DNA of 52,409 nucleotides from Sphaerosporella brunnea (GCA_008704415.1 VXIS01000334.1:1-52409), one strand, 5' to 3'; positions 1-11,044 are shown, counted from the first letter of the stretch. Program-made: numbers and translations. The notes: generated by a model not told the origin, from the letters alone.

Positions 1-1006
1 GGTTCCCATAGAAAAATAGTTTTTTCCAGGGTACAAAATAACTCACATCACGTTGCGCCCGACCGTTATACCGGAACGTACCCGGTGGGTATATGAGGGG
101 AGCACCTGTGACAAGACTTGATAAGTACCAAAGTCACTTCGGTAATTGGTCATCACGTCATAGCTACTGCGGCACTTCAATAGGGCATTCTAGGCGTCAA
201 AGCTTACGCGTTCAATCACGCCATAGCTGCAGAAGAGTGTCCGAGTTGGAGTGGGGGTTATCTATAATCCCTGGCTAGTCAAAGAAGCTCGGTACCCTTA
301 CGTGGCAATCGGGGCAATTGTTCGTCCGAGGATTGGAAATCAACTTTGAGGCTCAAAGGCGAATCCGTCAGGATATAACCCGCGAGATTTCCCTCGAGTT
401 GAGAGACCACCAGAGTTAGCAGACATCATCGTTAGGATATTGTGAGGTTCAGCCTTAACAATATTGTCGTTTACACAATCTATATTCGTTTCGAAATCTT
501 TATTCTATTTTCCCTTCGGTACGAATATACTCGTACCATTAGCGAATCTTTACCGATCCCGTATTTGAAAGCTCTTCGCCCAACAAGTGTCTTTTCCTTA
601 GAAAAGGATTACTGTTTGGCCTATCTTCCTTGTACGCGGTTTAGTGAACCTAGTGGTTTTACAGGTATGTTGGTGACCGCAACCAGTTCGTCAAGTAAGG
701 ATTGCGAGGGCATAGTCACAAGTTGAAGAGGAGGTAATGTGTTTAGAGAAAGTGGGTTTGTGGCCACGGATAAAAGGAGGGCACGTTGCTGGACCGCTGT
801 TTGAGGAAGGGCGATTGATAATGGTTGGGCGGGTCAGATATTGCTTGAATGATGCGTGCGTGTTCGATTGTAGCAACCAGTAGCCAGTGGAAACAAAGGG
901 GCCTATTTATGCACCGCGATTCCGTTTGCTTAACTGCATAGCATCCCGCCGAGTGACATTCCATGCCCATTCCTGAGTATACACCATTGTCGTAACCACA
1001 GATAGG
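1..1006. other. Gene-free stretch, nothing recognised
   Basis: I see no supported gene. An open frame at 442-726 on the plus strand (about 94 codons, rich in F/Y/I/S) has no recognisable motif, no nearby intron signals and no paralogue in the window, so I treat it as chance. No repeat family from elsewhere in the window was recognised before position 1007. Confidence 0.5.
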
Positions 1007-1746
1007 CAGGGGTGCCAATAGTCCGGGGGCCAGCCAGTCCAAATGGGACCCAGCAGCGTGGGTCAGGTCGGGCCGACGGTTGGTGCAGCCTGATAGGTTC
1101 GGGCCGATGTTCACAAAGCATGGATATCTGATAGGTGCCGCCCGGGCCCGCTTATCCAGGGCGACGCTAAAAGCGCCGATCGTCGTCATGGTCGGGCTCT
1201 CCCGGCGGTTCACGAAAATGTGCGGTGCCAATCGCAATCACAAACATTGTTGATCCCCCGCACCGTTGCCGTCGGCAGGATCCAATCATTGCACCACGGG
1301 TATGAGCCAAACAGTACAGTGCTGACTACCTTCCTAGAGACCGTTACACCATCACAGACCAGCGCTCAAAGCTGGGTGACGATGTCATTGAAGCGATCGA
1401 ATGTCTGAAATCTTGGGCGAGGGAAGAAGATTTGGTTTATGGAGCGAGCTTTCAAGTTCGCCAGGTCGGGTCGAAGCAATGCTGGTTGATTTGGAATAGC
1501 TGGCTGCGGAAATGACAGTATAATATCTTTATGTAGTCCTTTCCTGTTCGTTAGAGCAATGATTCGTCAGGTGCCTGGCGGGCCCTGTAGGCACCGGAAT
1601 TTTCTTGCCCTGATGGGGCCCTGTACGCACCCGGGTCTCGCTCGAAAAAGCCTGGTCCAAACGGGCCGGAATTTCAAAAGCTCGTTTCAAACAGTCCGGT
1701 TCAGAGGAGGCTAAAAGCCGGACTGGCCGGACTATTTGGACCCCTG
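1007..1746 (+). mobile_element. hAT-Z element, copy 1 (740 bp, carries transposase remnant)
   Basis: The ends are CAGGGGTGCCAATAG on the left and CTATTTGGACCCCTG on the right, imperfect inverted repeats of the family whose best copies begin CAGGGCTGTCAA. The left subterminal part (TCCGG, then the 'cctgataggt' and 'gatatctgataggtgccg' blocks) and the right part (GGTCCAAACGGGCC, then GCCGGACTGGCCGGAC) match the other copies. The flanking 8-mers (CAGATAGG and GTCGACAC) differ, so no target duplication survives. This is the only copy in which I recognise transposase coding sequence. Confidence 0.7.
1339..1443 (+). pseudogene. hAT transposase C-terminal dimerisation fragment
   Basis: Thirty-five open codons include ITDQRSKLGDD and IEAIECLKSWAREEDL. 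This matches the end of the hAT dimerisation region (pattern I-T-D-R-R-x-x-L, then a helix with L-x-x-W) and resembles the fragment in the hAT-R element at 22.3-22.8 kb. Everything upstream (BED finger, catalytic D/D/E) is missing. It sits in the middle of hAT-Z copy 1, so it is probably the transposase remnant of that family. It cannot be functional. Confidence 0.65.
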
Positions 1747-1956
1747 GTCGACACTGTCCAAGTTTGTCCACTGGTATTGCAGCGTCAGCCTGTTGCTCAA
1801 TCACCTCGCGAGATGGGTTCGAAGGAATAGGGCGGTTTCGTTCAGTGTGATGTTTGGAAGGCCGGGCTCACTGCAAGGCATCCTCCGAATCAGGCTCCCA
1901 ATTATCCTCAACATATGATGTCTTCACTTGCGCATCCAGCAGCAAACAAACGTAAT

Positions 1957-2125
1957 ATACTGGGTGGCCGGATTTCCGACAAGGGGGCCGGGGCAGCGAC
2001 GTGGTGGCCGGGATGTCGACGGGGCGGCCGGGGCGTGGCGGGGGTGGATCGGGGTCCGTTGAGGCGGTAGCCGCCCCGTCGCGCCCCGTGTCCTGTCGGG
2101 GTGCCCCGACCCGTGCACAGCACTA
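1957..2125. mobile_element. GC-rich hAT-like MITE, truncated copy
   Basis: A very GC-rich block of degenerate GGGGCGGCCGGGG-type units ends in GACCCGTGCACAGCACTA. That is the same terminal sequence as the complete copy at 12617-12924. The matching left terminus (TAGTGCTGTGCACGG) is absent, so this is a one-ended remnant with no readable target duplication. Confidence 0.65.
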
Positions 2126-2870
2126 GGATGGCAGCAGTAGTAACAGAAGTCAGACAGCAGCGTATATCCTTATAGTCATGGAGCGTCAGTTCTATTTGTG
2201 AGCAGAAGGATGACAGAGTAGTTGGAGACCGGTCACCGGCGGTGCTGGCAAAATATCAATACTGGCAAAATAAACGCCACTTTCTCGTCCAGCGGCGCTG
2301 GGGAATCGGAAGCGGGCCAGGACTTCAGCCACTTGGCTTTTGACTGGAGTGAAGCCTTTAAAAGGCCGTTCAGCAACCCGTACAAAGCGGCATAGCCGTC
2401 GTAAGGCCGGGATAATGATCATAGACCCTCGCTTCGTTCCTATGCGTGGGTCAGCCAGCTGTGCTGCCTCCAGGCGGTCAGGGGGGAGGGATCGTACGTC
2501 AGTATGCGTAACATAATCTTTCGCGGCGCATGGTCCGCCAGGTTGGACTTATAATGGGTATCCACCCGTTGGCTCGCATCCCCTTTCACCAGTAACTGGT
2601 GCAGAGGAAATTCATCCATCTGCGCCACACCGGCGTCCTTGTAAACGCCGGTGAGTGTTCAACAATGGGAGACGAAGACATAGGTGAGGAGGTAAAAAAA
2701 AAAAGGTTTGTATCTGCGTCGAAGAGTGGAAGGTGTAGGGAGGCGGAGATGAAGAAGGAAAGAAAACAGAAGCGCTGTGATTTTCTTTTACTGGGAGCGT
2801 GCTGATTTACCAGGTGCTGCCTGCTTGCAACTGTGCCGCTTGGGACCTACCCCGGGAATCTCCGTGTAGA
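2126..2870. other. Gene-free stretch, nothing recognised
   Basis: Short open frames on both strands (for example the minus strand at 2192-2422) show no recognisable domain. An A9 run at about 2695 is the only low-complexity feature. I do not assign a gene or element here. Confidence 0.45.
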
Positions 2871-2965
2871 GGTGTTTGGTTCATGAGAAGCAAGTGAGGC
2901 GAGCCGGGAACCTCGAGGTCTATCTATGTTCCCTCACTACGCCTCATTCGCACATATATGTATCC
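2871..2965 (+). repeat. Dispersed ~90-bp repeat, copy 1
   Basis: The block running from 'gcaagtgaggcgagccggg' to 'catatatgtatccctac' recurs as a reverse complement near 4965-5060 and in diverged form near 25380-25460, inside hAT-Z copy 4. It probably marks a fragment of a longer element whose boundaries I cannot define. Confidence 0.55.
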
Positions 2966-3115
2966 CTACACTGCGGGCGTCCCAAAGCATACATTGGCAT
3001 CACTCCATATATCGGAACCATCAATCCTGTTGTCGCTGGACGAGGACCAAGAAAGTAAAAACACAGGAAACAAACGCACATCTCCGCCGCAAAGACGCCT
3101 CCGCTTCGCCCCCAG

Positions 3116-3742
3116 CAGGGCGGTCAAAAGTCCGGCCAGTCCGGCTTTGAGTGCGGCCTGAACCGGACTGATTGAAACGGGCTTTTGAAATCTCGGCCCG
3201 TGTGGACCAGGCTTTTCGGATCGAGACCCAGACGCCTACAGGCGCACGCCAGGCCCGGAAATTCCGGGCCCCCGGCGGGCCCGCCAGGCATCTGGGTTTT
3301 TTTGCTTATATATATCAAGAAATATGAAGATTCCAAAGCTACCCGTCCATCTCTGCCGCCCGCTACTCCAAGTCACTCAGCATATGCTCAACCTGATGAA
3401 TTTAAGGACGTACCGTTGTTGGGGTGGTTGAAGGTTGGATTTGAAGAGTGAACGAACGGCGGAAGGACCGCACACCTTATAGCGCGCGTACGAACATGGG
3501 ATTACTGTATAGGCGTCGGAAAGAGCACCGAACGATCGGCCCTTTTAGTGGCCCCGTGTGGGGCACAATGACCGACACGAGCTTACTTCGGGATACCGGG
3601 CCCCAGCCGGCACCTATCAGATATCCAGGGTTTTCTTATGCCGGGCCCGAACCTGTCGGGCTTGCCACATCACCGGCCCGACCTGACCCAATACGTGGGG
3701 CCCCGTTTGACCTGGCGGCCTGCCGGACTATTGACCGCCCTG
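3116..3742 (-). mobile_element. hAT-Z element, copy 2 (627 bp) with 8-bp TSD
   Basis: In reverse orientation, the element begins CAGGGCGGTCAAAAGTCC and ends GGACTATTGACCGCCCTG. It is flanked by perfect 8-bp duplications GCCCCCAG at 3108-3115 and 3743-3750, the hallmark of hAT insertion. No transposase is encoded, so it is non-autonomous. The arms contain the GCCGGACTGG and 'gatatccaggg' blocks common to the family. Confidence 0.9.
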
Positions 3743-3879
3743 GCCCCCAGACGTCATCTCCACAAAACACCCTCAGTGCAGACCAAAATACGGTGGTAAT
3801 TCCGCAGATACACTCCCAGGATTCCCAAACAGCGAGCCCTAGTGTATCACCAACTGATGTGCGGGCATGCTAACCAATG

Positions 3880-4480
3880 ATTGCATATTCAAGCGAAAAC
3901 GATCCGACTCCAATCGATCATTGAATCGGAAGAGGCCTCGATACGGACAGCCCAGAGGTGGCAACAACCGTCGAACGGAGCAAGCGGCGTCTATTGCGAC
4001 GGATCCAGGCTCGACGACGGGAGTTGCGCTTACGCCGCGGTCACGCGCAAGGACCTCCAGTAGCTGGGGACAGCCGCGTATGTCGGCTCCACCAAGGAAG
4101 CCTACGGCGCCGAGCGTTTCGCCATCGTATCCGGCCTGGAGCTTGCTTTTCAGCGTGTACAGGCACTGACAACAGCCGAACCCGGCACCGTCCGCATCTT
4201 CGTGGACGCCCAAGCGGCCTTACGACGGCTACAGCATACCCGACCGGGTCCCGGGAAGTGGATCGTACCCATGTTTGCACGTCCCGAAATCGGCATTCTC
4301 GACGCAGGCTGGACAGTGGAGTTCCGAGGGACGCCAGGCCATAAGGACGTCCCCGGTAACGAGCAGGCTGACCGCCTGGCCAAGGAATCAGATGGCCGTC
4401 AGTCCCCGTCAGCCCCCCCGAAATAACCGCCACAACGTCGCTCACCTACGTCGCCAGAGCCGTCACGTCTTTGAGATACA
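3880..4480 (+). pseudogene. LINE (non-LTR retrotransposon) RNase H domain relic
   Basis: The reading frame shows the ribonuclease H signature of Tad/CgT1-like fungal LINEs in order: YCDGSRLDDGSCAYAAV (first Asp), the AERFAIVSGLELA helix (Glu), IFVDAQAALRRL (Asp) and GTPGHKDVPGNEQADRLA (His/Asp). A TAG at about 4061 interrupts it. A C-run length change near 4418 shifts the frame, after which it continues as EITATTSLTYVARAVTSL. The same peptide follows the RNase H in the LINE fragment at 8594-9335, so both are one family. RT and endonuclease are missing upstream. It is a dead 5'-truncated or fragmented copy. Confidence 0.85.
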
Positions 4481-4490
4481 TTAAAGGTAC

Positions 4491-4543
4491 GGAGCTAACG
4501 TGCCGTTACTGCACCTTAAGTGCAGCAACGGTTCGCTAGCTCC
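4491..4543. repeat. Near-perfect 53-bp palindrome
   Basis: GGAGCTAACGTGCCGTTACT and its reverse-complement-like partner (AGCAACGGTTCGCTAGCTCC) meet around CACCTTAAGTG, giving a hairpin with few mismatches. It lies just after the LINE relic and may be its insertion junction or a tiny foldback element. Confidence 0.6.
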
Positions 4544-4779
4544 AAACCTTAATCCAACTACATCGCGTATTCAGAAGTGCCGTTTATACTCGGATTCTGT
4601 ATATAGTGACGCAGTCACAGTCACTCTATACTCTCAACAGATTCTTTATTCCTCTGGGTTCTTGCTACGACTGGAAAACAGCAACAAAAAAGTCACACGA
4701 CGGCGAGTGGCAGTTTCTAGGAAGCTCATCATCTTTCATTCAACGCTGTAAGGTTTTATTTATACAGCGCGCACCCAAA

Positions 4780-4870
4780 CAGCGCACAGCCCACCCATTT
4801 CCGCATCCAAACCACCCAACGCATCTTTTCGGCAGCCTGACCAGCCAAATCCAACTCAATGAGGATGGCA
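4780..4870 (+). repeat. Fragment resembling the right end of hAT-X
   Basis: The stretch 'accacccaacgcatctttt' followed by 'cggcagcctgaccagcc' resembles the right subterminal region of hAT-X near 15535-15590 ('accgcccaacgtgcttctt', 'tggcagccgaaacagcc'). The terminal AACACTG is absent, so this is only a decayed fragment. Confidence 0.35.
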
Positions 4871-4964
4871 CTCTTGCAGCTGACTTTCCAGGAATGCACG
4901 GATGTCCTGCTGTAATGCGAGCCCAATGCACAGCGTGATCCCCAGTAGCAGCCATTTCTCGGGA

Positions 4965-5060
4965 TGTAGGGATACATATAGGTGCGAATGAGGAGTAGTG
5001 AGGGAACCTAGATACACCTTGAGGTTTCCCGCTCGGCTCGCTCCCTTCTAATGAACCTTT
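4965..5060 (-). repeat. Dispersed ~90-bp repeat, copy 2 (inverted)
   Basis: This is the reverse complement of the block at 2871-2965 with scattered substitutions ('gtagggatacatataggtgc' through 'ttcccgctcggctcgctccc'). Nothing coding is visible here. Confidence 0.55.
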
Positions 5061-5298
5061 CCCCTACAACCGACCCCGCTCCTCACCACACCATTCGAGC
5101 CCATGGATTTTTGTATGGTGATCAATTCAAAGTCTTGTTGCATCAGGATATTTCCAGCACGTATGATCGAATCTACTTTATGTGGATCCTCAACTAGAGC
5201 AATGTACCATTCAAGGTACTCCTGCAGGAGAGACGTCCGATGACCGGAGCGGAGAGACAGGGTTGTTGAAGTGACTGGTAGGCTTCCGCTGACCCCGG

Positions 5299-5318
5299 TC
5301 GGCTCGTGTCCATCACTA
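5299..5318. repeat. Isolated hAT-Y terminal sequence
   Basis: TCGGCTCGTGTCCATCACTA is the right terminal sequence of hAT-Y. No left end, transposase or duplication is visible here, so it is a remnant or rearrangement scar. The surrounding 5061-5682 holds nothing else I recognise. Confidence 0.6.
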
Positions 5319-5682
5319 TGCTTGTCCGCACGGCGTCGTTCTCACTGCTGATACGATGCGTGCCCACGCGGGCAACCAGGACATTTACATTCACTACCAA
5401 TATCCTGTCCGTTAGGCCCCGCAGGAGTGGTTGGTATGGTCCACGGCACAATTCGCTTACCCCCTTTAACGCCAGAAACTAAACTCTCACTTCACCTGCG
5501 CAATTTGCTCCCCGATCTGTAATTTACGGCATGCCGCGAAGGGTAAAATTTGGGGTTGCAGCCTATCAAATGTGTTTGTGGGTCACATGACCGCATAATT
5601 TTTTCATATCAAAGCCGCCAATTTCTTGAAATTCCTCAATAAAGACTTCATAAACAGCGAATATGGTGACATCTGCAAATAA

Positions 5683-7021
5683 AGCTATGATATCTCCTGG
5701 CACATCCGTAGGACCAGGATACGTCCGGGTATATCTTCACCTCACCACACGACATGCAATGCGGCCGGTACGCCCCGTTTCCGTCTCGCTGGAGAGTTGC
5801 ACTTGGAAATCGCGACCCACATCGGCGAAGACCAGGCATCAATGACCATCGCGGTTACCAGCGCCATAAGCCGCGATTTACTACCTTACTATATCCCGCG
5901 GATGCCAGAAGAAAAGCGACGACTCCTCACCGTGGCCCTGATTTCAGGTTTACCGCCCGCGCGTTTAGGAAGAATTCTCGATGTTCTGGTTTCCGGCAAG
6001 GAAAGTAAACACGCAAAGGTCGTCGGTAGCAAACGCGCGCGTGGCGAGTTTGAGGATAACTGGCTGCCGCCGCCCGCTCTGGGCCAGTGTCGTATCGTGC
6101 CGCTAGTCTGGGGCCCCAATCACCCAGGCGATGCAGTGGGGATCCTCACCGGTGCAGCAGCGTTAGGGAAAGTGGACGTTTTGAAGCTCCTGTTCAACCA
6201 CATAACATGCTGGAGGGACGCCGCCGAACTGCTGACGACATATCCGAGGCCATTGCATTACACTAGTCTATATGCACAGCCGCATGCCGTGAGATTGGTA
6301 CGCCCAACATGCGCTTGCCACGCTGGATGCGATTTTTTCAGCGCCCCGCCACTCCCACCGGATGCACCAACTGCGTTCTGTCTGGCCGTGCTTGGCTTCC
6401 TGCTTCCGGGCCGCACCGGAGTGGATGTTTTCCAGGCGCTCAACGTGCTGGAGATTTACCCAGTCGACAATAGTCTCCTCTGGTATGGGGGTCACTGGCT
6501 CACATCGTTGATCAGGGCGAACATTGTGCTACCCGTCTCCATCCTACGTGTTCTTCTGCGTTGCATGCCTTGGCACCCACATCAGGAGGACCAAATTAGC
6601 AATGTGTTCGCGGACCTGGTGGAGCAAGACTCTCAACACAGCTTTCGAGATGTGCAGATGTTGCCGGAAGCGGGGGCGCAGACGCCGGTTACTTGTTGGG
6701 TCCGCATAATCCAAACTAGTAACCACCGGTTGTTCGCTCGGATGGTGCAGAACGTGCCGGGCTACCTTCCAGCGATTTACCAGCTGTGGCAACATCTCTT
6801 GTATGTGATCCTGACTTCCTTCCCTTGGGCCCAACCGCGGTGGTGAGATTACCTCTCCCTGATGGAGGTGTTGGTGTAACCAAACATGTCAGCCCGCAGG
6901 ACTTGGCTGGAGACCAGGTATTGTGGTTAGCAATCCTAACTTCGGAGGGAGTCACGTCGAGTCCAAACTGACTAATCAAGCGGTCACCAACTCCGCCTAA
7001 GTATGTAAGGCCACTAGTGGA
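5683..7021 (+). pseudogene. F-box / ankyrin-like protein gene relic, 5' part
   Basis: A frame open from 5683 to 6846 encodes an F-box-like start (FRLAGELHLEIATHIGEDQ, then AVTSAISRDLLPYYIPRM). An ankyrin-like segment (AVGILTGAAALGKVDVLKLL) and a long alpha-helical body follow. This layout is common in fungal F-box proteins, which usually act as substrate adaptors of SCF ubiquitin ligases. There is no in-frame ATG before the F-box, so the start is lost or lies in an unseen exon. Near 6800 the reading frame changes by one base and continues (PLGPTAVVRLPLPDGGVGVT) through one TGA at 6969-6971 to 7021. There a hAT-X insertion splits the gene in the target sequence CTAGTGGA. The same frame resumes at 15617. 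Function is inferred from family likeness only. Confidence 0.6.
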
Positions 7022-7966
7022 CAGTGTTCCTAATATCCAGCCCAAAAAGCCAGGCGCGTTGGGCGGGCTGGTTAAGAGCAACTGCCGAGGGGTTCCGCTG
7101 ATTAGCCGGGCTGTCGAAAATAGCGACGGGCGGGCTGGTGGGCTGCGTAAGGACCGAGTGACACCAAGTGAGTCGCGTACATACTTAGCTGGGTACCGCG
7201 GACAGCTCACATGGCTCGCGCATCGTCTGGGTGAACGATTCACGCCACTCAACGTCACTATGCCCAATGATGCCACTTTTACCGCACCGTGACGCTGAGG
7301 ACTCTGTTGAGGCCCTGGACTCAGCATTGGCCGGCGCCCCCCCCACATACCCAGGCAACAGCTGCAGCTGATCCAACAGAAGGCCGAGGATCAAGAAAGC
7401 TGCGGCTCACCTCTCATATCTTCCTGCATGGGGTAAAAATACAGAAAGGCAACGATTAGTGGTGGTGTTGTTCGGAATGTCCGTCGGCAGAAGACATCGA
7501 GAAAAATGAGGGCAAACCACCACGTGAATACAAAATTACTGGCTGCTCCACAGAATGTTGAAACCACTGGGATGCCGCTGGAATAAGTAGGGATTGGAAG
7601 CTGTAGAGAAGATGGAATTATTTCGCGACCCCGCGGCCTGGGGGGATTCTGTATAGTGATGGACACGGGCCGAGCCGGCTCGAGCCCGGTGAATTTTGAG
7701 CTCGAACCGGCTCGAGCTTTAACATAGAATTGTGTTCGTTTTGAGGACGTGTCTGGTCTCACATATCACTCAAGCGGGACCATCTCAACCCACTCCACCA
7801 TCGCTGTACATAGGGTTGGATTCAGAGTGAGGGGGGATGTCGCGAGTCGGGTTGGGTTCATGTTGTAAATAGTACGTCACGGCCTCAGAACTACCGACGC
7901 GGTGATACACCAGCAATCGAATCACGCCGTCCCGGCAGGGTCCAGGTAGACCAGGAACCTGTAGCT

Positions 7967-8536
7967 ATGTTCGGCAGTATTGGACAGCGGCCGCAGACTA
8001 CCAACCGTCAAAGAACGATGCATACTACAGAGACTGCACGGTATCTTTTCGAGCCCCCGGTTGACATGGGAACCGACCCTCTGGATTTGTGGAAGACGAA
8101 CGAGCACCACTTCTCTTCCCTCGCACGCATGGCAAGGGATTACCTCGCCATCTGTGCGCCAAGTGTTCCGTGTGAGCAGCTCTTCTCCGTGTAAGTTTGA
8201 ATTTTGCCGAGCCACGTTTGCCCACATCAGCTGATCAACGATGCAGTGCTGTCGATAGCATCACAAAAAAAGCGGAACCGTCTGCTGGAGGAGTCCAGCA
8301 GCACGTTGTTGCTGCTTAAGCATTGGTTGAAGCAAACTGACGTCCAGCCATGCGAAAAATGGGGGTATGAACTTGAAGACACCGCAGCGGAACCTTCAGC
8401 CAGACATCGTGAGGGCATTGCGGGCGACGGGGCCGGGCCGGAGAGCAATAGTGACCATGACGCCCCGGCGGGGGCAGATTCAGCTGCCGAGGCCGCTTTG
8501 AACACCTCCTCAGGGCTGTCAGACATCTCCGATTGA
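7967..8536 (+). pseudogene. hAT-Y transposase C-terminus (2 exons, frameshifted)
   Basis: Exon 1 reads TARYLFEPPVDMGTDPLDLW, KTNEHHFSSLARMARDYLAI and PCEQLFSV. This is the classic hAT dimerisation core (W-W-K-x-N, A-R-D-Y-L-A, E-x-x-F-S). A 56-bp intron with GTAAGT...GATGCAG boundaries lies at 8191-8246. Exon 2 then gives KKRNRLLE, SSSTLLLLKHWLKQ and an acidic tail ending SGLSDISD. An A7 run just after the splice site puts the expected 'ITKKRNRL' frame out by one, and the copy at 15.0 kb shares this. The catalytic part is absent, so it is dead. Confidence 0.8.
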
Positions 8537-8593
8537 TAGCTTGTAAACGCTTATGGAATCTACAGAGTCCCACCAATCGTTTCCCTCGTGCCT

Positions 8594-9335
8594 GAAACCT
8601 TTTGTTTTGTTTTAATCATATTGTATTCGGCCGCTTGCGGCCATGACATACATAGAAATACAGAATCATCGCCGCCCCTAGGCACGTGGCCTCCTGTGGG
8701 GTTCGCTCCTCTGCGGCTAGGAAAAAAGCGAGGAAACGGGATATAAGACAAAAGAAAGAAAGTACAGAGTCAGGACGTATTTAGCCCCTATCCGGCCACA
8801 TTCCCACACGCGTGCTGCTTAGAAAGCCTATGGCCGCCTCTATACAACGCTCATCGGCCAACAGGTCCCGTATCGACGTGTTGGTCTTCCGCCTCCTCTT
8901 TCCACCGTCCCTTGTCGCCGCATCCACCGCCTTCCACATGGAAAGCTGCTCGTTGCGCCACCTCCGGCACGTCTTGAAGAGGTGGTTTCGGGTCTGTGGC
9001 AACTTGCCGGAGCAGAACCAGCAGTCATCGTCCGCGCCGCGGCCGGTCCGGCGCAGATATGGGGCCGTCGGAGCTTTCTGCAGTCGGAGCTGGAAGATGC
9101 GCGCAGCGACGGCCTTTCTGGTCTTGAAGGCGGTCCTGAAACCCCCTTTGCCACCGCTAGGACGCTTGTAGTAGCTCTTTGGTCGGCCATGCTCGGCTAG
9201 GCATCGATCCCGGTGCTGGCGCTTCGCCGAGGTGGCGGCTCTGGCGACGTATGCGAGCGACATCGTGGCGGTTATCTCGGGGGGAGCCGACGGGGACTGT
9301 CGGCTGGCTGCTTCCTTGGCCCGGCGGTCGGGCAT
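8594..9335 (-). mobile_element. 5'-truncated LINE insertion in hAT-Y copy A
   Basis: The minus strand encodes the C-terminal part of a LINE ORF2 (about 185 residues, stop near 8781). It includes QSPSAPPEITATMSLAYVAR and a zinc-knuckle-like CWFCSGKLPQTRNHLFKTC (C-x2-C-x8-H-x4-C). The 3' end is A-rich (AAAACAAAACAAAAGG on the minus strand). It is flanked by 8-bp duplications TCGTGCCT at 8586-8593 and 9336-9343. hAT-Y copy C carries the uninterrupted site at about 15366-15373, which confirms the boundaries. Truncation at the 5' end plus an A-rich 3' end is typical of target-primed reverse transcription. Confidence 0.88.
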
Positions 9336-9434
9336 TCGTGCCTTAAACCGTTGCATGGCTCGAGCCCACGAGCCGAGTCCGGAAATCTGACGAGCCGGCT
9401 CGAGCCTACCCTCCGGCTCGTGTCCATCCCTACA

Positions 9435-10668
9435 GTCGATATCCATTTCGCTCTGCGCGTAGGGCTTTGCAGAGTGCTTTCATAAGCTGGAGGCTGCCTG
9501 TGGCAGCCGCTTTCCTCTTCGGCCGCCGTCACTGCATCAATAATCCTACTGCTGCGATTTTGGGTTGCGGGGACCCAGCATTCGAGGTCCCATCTCAAGA
9601 CAACTTTGATTTAAGCACTCAGCTGATTCATCGGTACACCCATATAATCGACATCTGCTACCTGAGATGCTAGCCATTCATGGGCGGAAGCTACCGCAGT
9701 CTTGCTTGGGATTGTGCAGCCCTGCGTATTCCTTCCAGCGGCTGCTGTGGTAGCCTGGATACTCTGACTGGCAGTGTGACAGATTCCTCCTCGGTTGTGG
9801 GAGCCATTTCGCTGCAGGTGCGGTCGGAAACAACTGCAAGCCTTGATGGGGACCTGGGTGGACGCAGTCGACCGCGGAAACACGTTGCAAGGGGTTAGAT
9901 GGGAATCTGCAGACGTCGAATCAGATGACCTCGCCGAGTGGAAACCTGCCATATTGCCCGTTTTCTTTGAAAAAGACAACTCTATTCCTTCAATCAATGT
10001 CAGTCATTGGATTTCGAAACCCCAGGTTGGACTGGCATTGGTTGGCCGAGGCGGGTCAGTAGCGAATGTTCCGTCACCGCTACCAGAAGGGTGTTTCCCC
10101 CCGACATGTTCGGCGTTCTCATTTTAGAGTTGTTTCAGATGTCAGCAGAGGATCTTGTGAAGGGAAACAACAGTCACACACCCGCGGTGAATAAGCAACT
10201 GTAACAGTGTCCTATTATCGGATATTGCTGGGTGCCGCTCCAGGCCAAACAGATGATCAGGTACGCAGGTCATTCTAGTCGGGCAACACTGAGCTTTTTC
10301 TCTTGCAACGTCATGCCATCCCGTGAAGATCGTGATAGCTCCCATCGATGCCACCAATATGCATGCAACCCGCCTCCCCAAATGTCAATCATCTACTCTG
10401 CGCACACGTGGGTACGACAACTAATGAGTGATGGAAACGTGGCCTGCCAGCTCGGGCTAAATCTTCAAGCTGGCAAGACAAGCCGATCCAATCCGTCGGC
10501 CTTCTACGAGCCGAGCTTACACAGCTGCCAGTGGAGGAATGGCTCGTGACAGCCCTGATTTTCCGCATGATGGGGGTTTTCGATGGTGAGGGTCGATGGT
10601 GATCAAAATGGTATGTAGCGAGCGTTGCAGGATCAAAACAAATAATCAACATTGACTGCATCAGATAG
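9435..10668. other. Orphan sequence inside the hAT-Y composite, no gene assigned
   Basis: Neither end matches any repeat family in the window. Several open stretches look mildly coding-like, for example plus-strand 9795-10127 with VESDDLAEWKPAILPVFFEK. None has a recognisable domain, and the frames are broken. It may be host sequence trapped between hAT-Y copies A and B. Confidence 0.4.
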
Positions 10669-10993
10669 GAACTTCAAGTCGCTTTTTTGATGTCGCGCCA
10701 AATCCTGTCTACCCAATACTACTACTTACCACGGCTCCACAACAACCTGCTTTTGGTGAGCACATCATCACCAGCACAGCTATGGCACACATATTGACAG
10801 ATGCATTGTCTCAGGATACGTGGTGACACCTTCCGCTGTGGCGACGCTAAATGCCGGTGACGGAAGCTATTGGATAGCGGTAGCCGACTCACTCGATGAT
10901 GTAGCCTACGGTGGGCTCATTACCATTGAGCCCCGCGCATCACACAACATCACAAGTCTTAGTGGCATAACGGTGGAGCATGTTGAGATATAA
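10669..10993 (+). pseudogene. Coding-like orphan fragment, family not recognised
   Basis: Two overlapping frames look like protein. One reads SSRFFDVAPNPVYPILLLTT and onward to about 10830. The other reads YGTHIDRCIVSGYVVTPSAV, then LNAGDGSYWIAVADSLDD and ITVEHVEI, with a stop at 10991-10993. A single indel near 10800 would link them. Composition and lack of stops suggest the 3' end of a real gene carried inside the hAT-Y-bounded segment. I do not recognise the family and assign no function. Confidence 0.4.
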
Positions 10994-11044
10994 AGTATGA
11001 CTATCCTAGTATGAGCTAGCGATACACCAGTACTCGTTTCTGCA

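Larger units (their letters stand above)
7654..9434 (+). mobile_element. hAT-Y copy A, with nested LINE
   Basis: The left terminus TAGTGATGGACACGGGCC is followed by repeated GGCTCGAGCC motifs. The right terminus is GGCTCGTGTCCATCCCTA, with two substitutions from consensus. It holds the C-terminal part of the transposase with an intron (7967-8536) and a LINE fragment at 8594-9335. The right flank (CAGTCGAT) does not match the left flank ATTCTGTA. Without the LINE it is about 1.0 kb, a non-autonomous deletion derivative. Confidence 0.8.

Noticed and set aside
442..726. 94-codon plus-strand frame as a small gene
   Set aside because: It has no recognisable motif, promoter or splice context and no paralogue. 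Its composition fits AT-rich chance sequence.
6716..7348. A 210-codon minus-strand open frame over the F-box relic and hAT-X left end
   Set aside because: It crosses the transposon boundary at 7022, so it cannot be an ancestral gene. The plus strand shows the F-box-like protein and continuity across the insertion.
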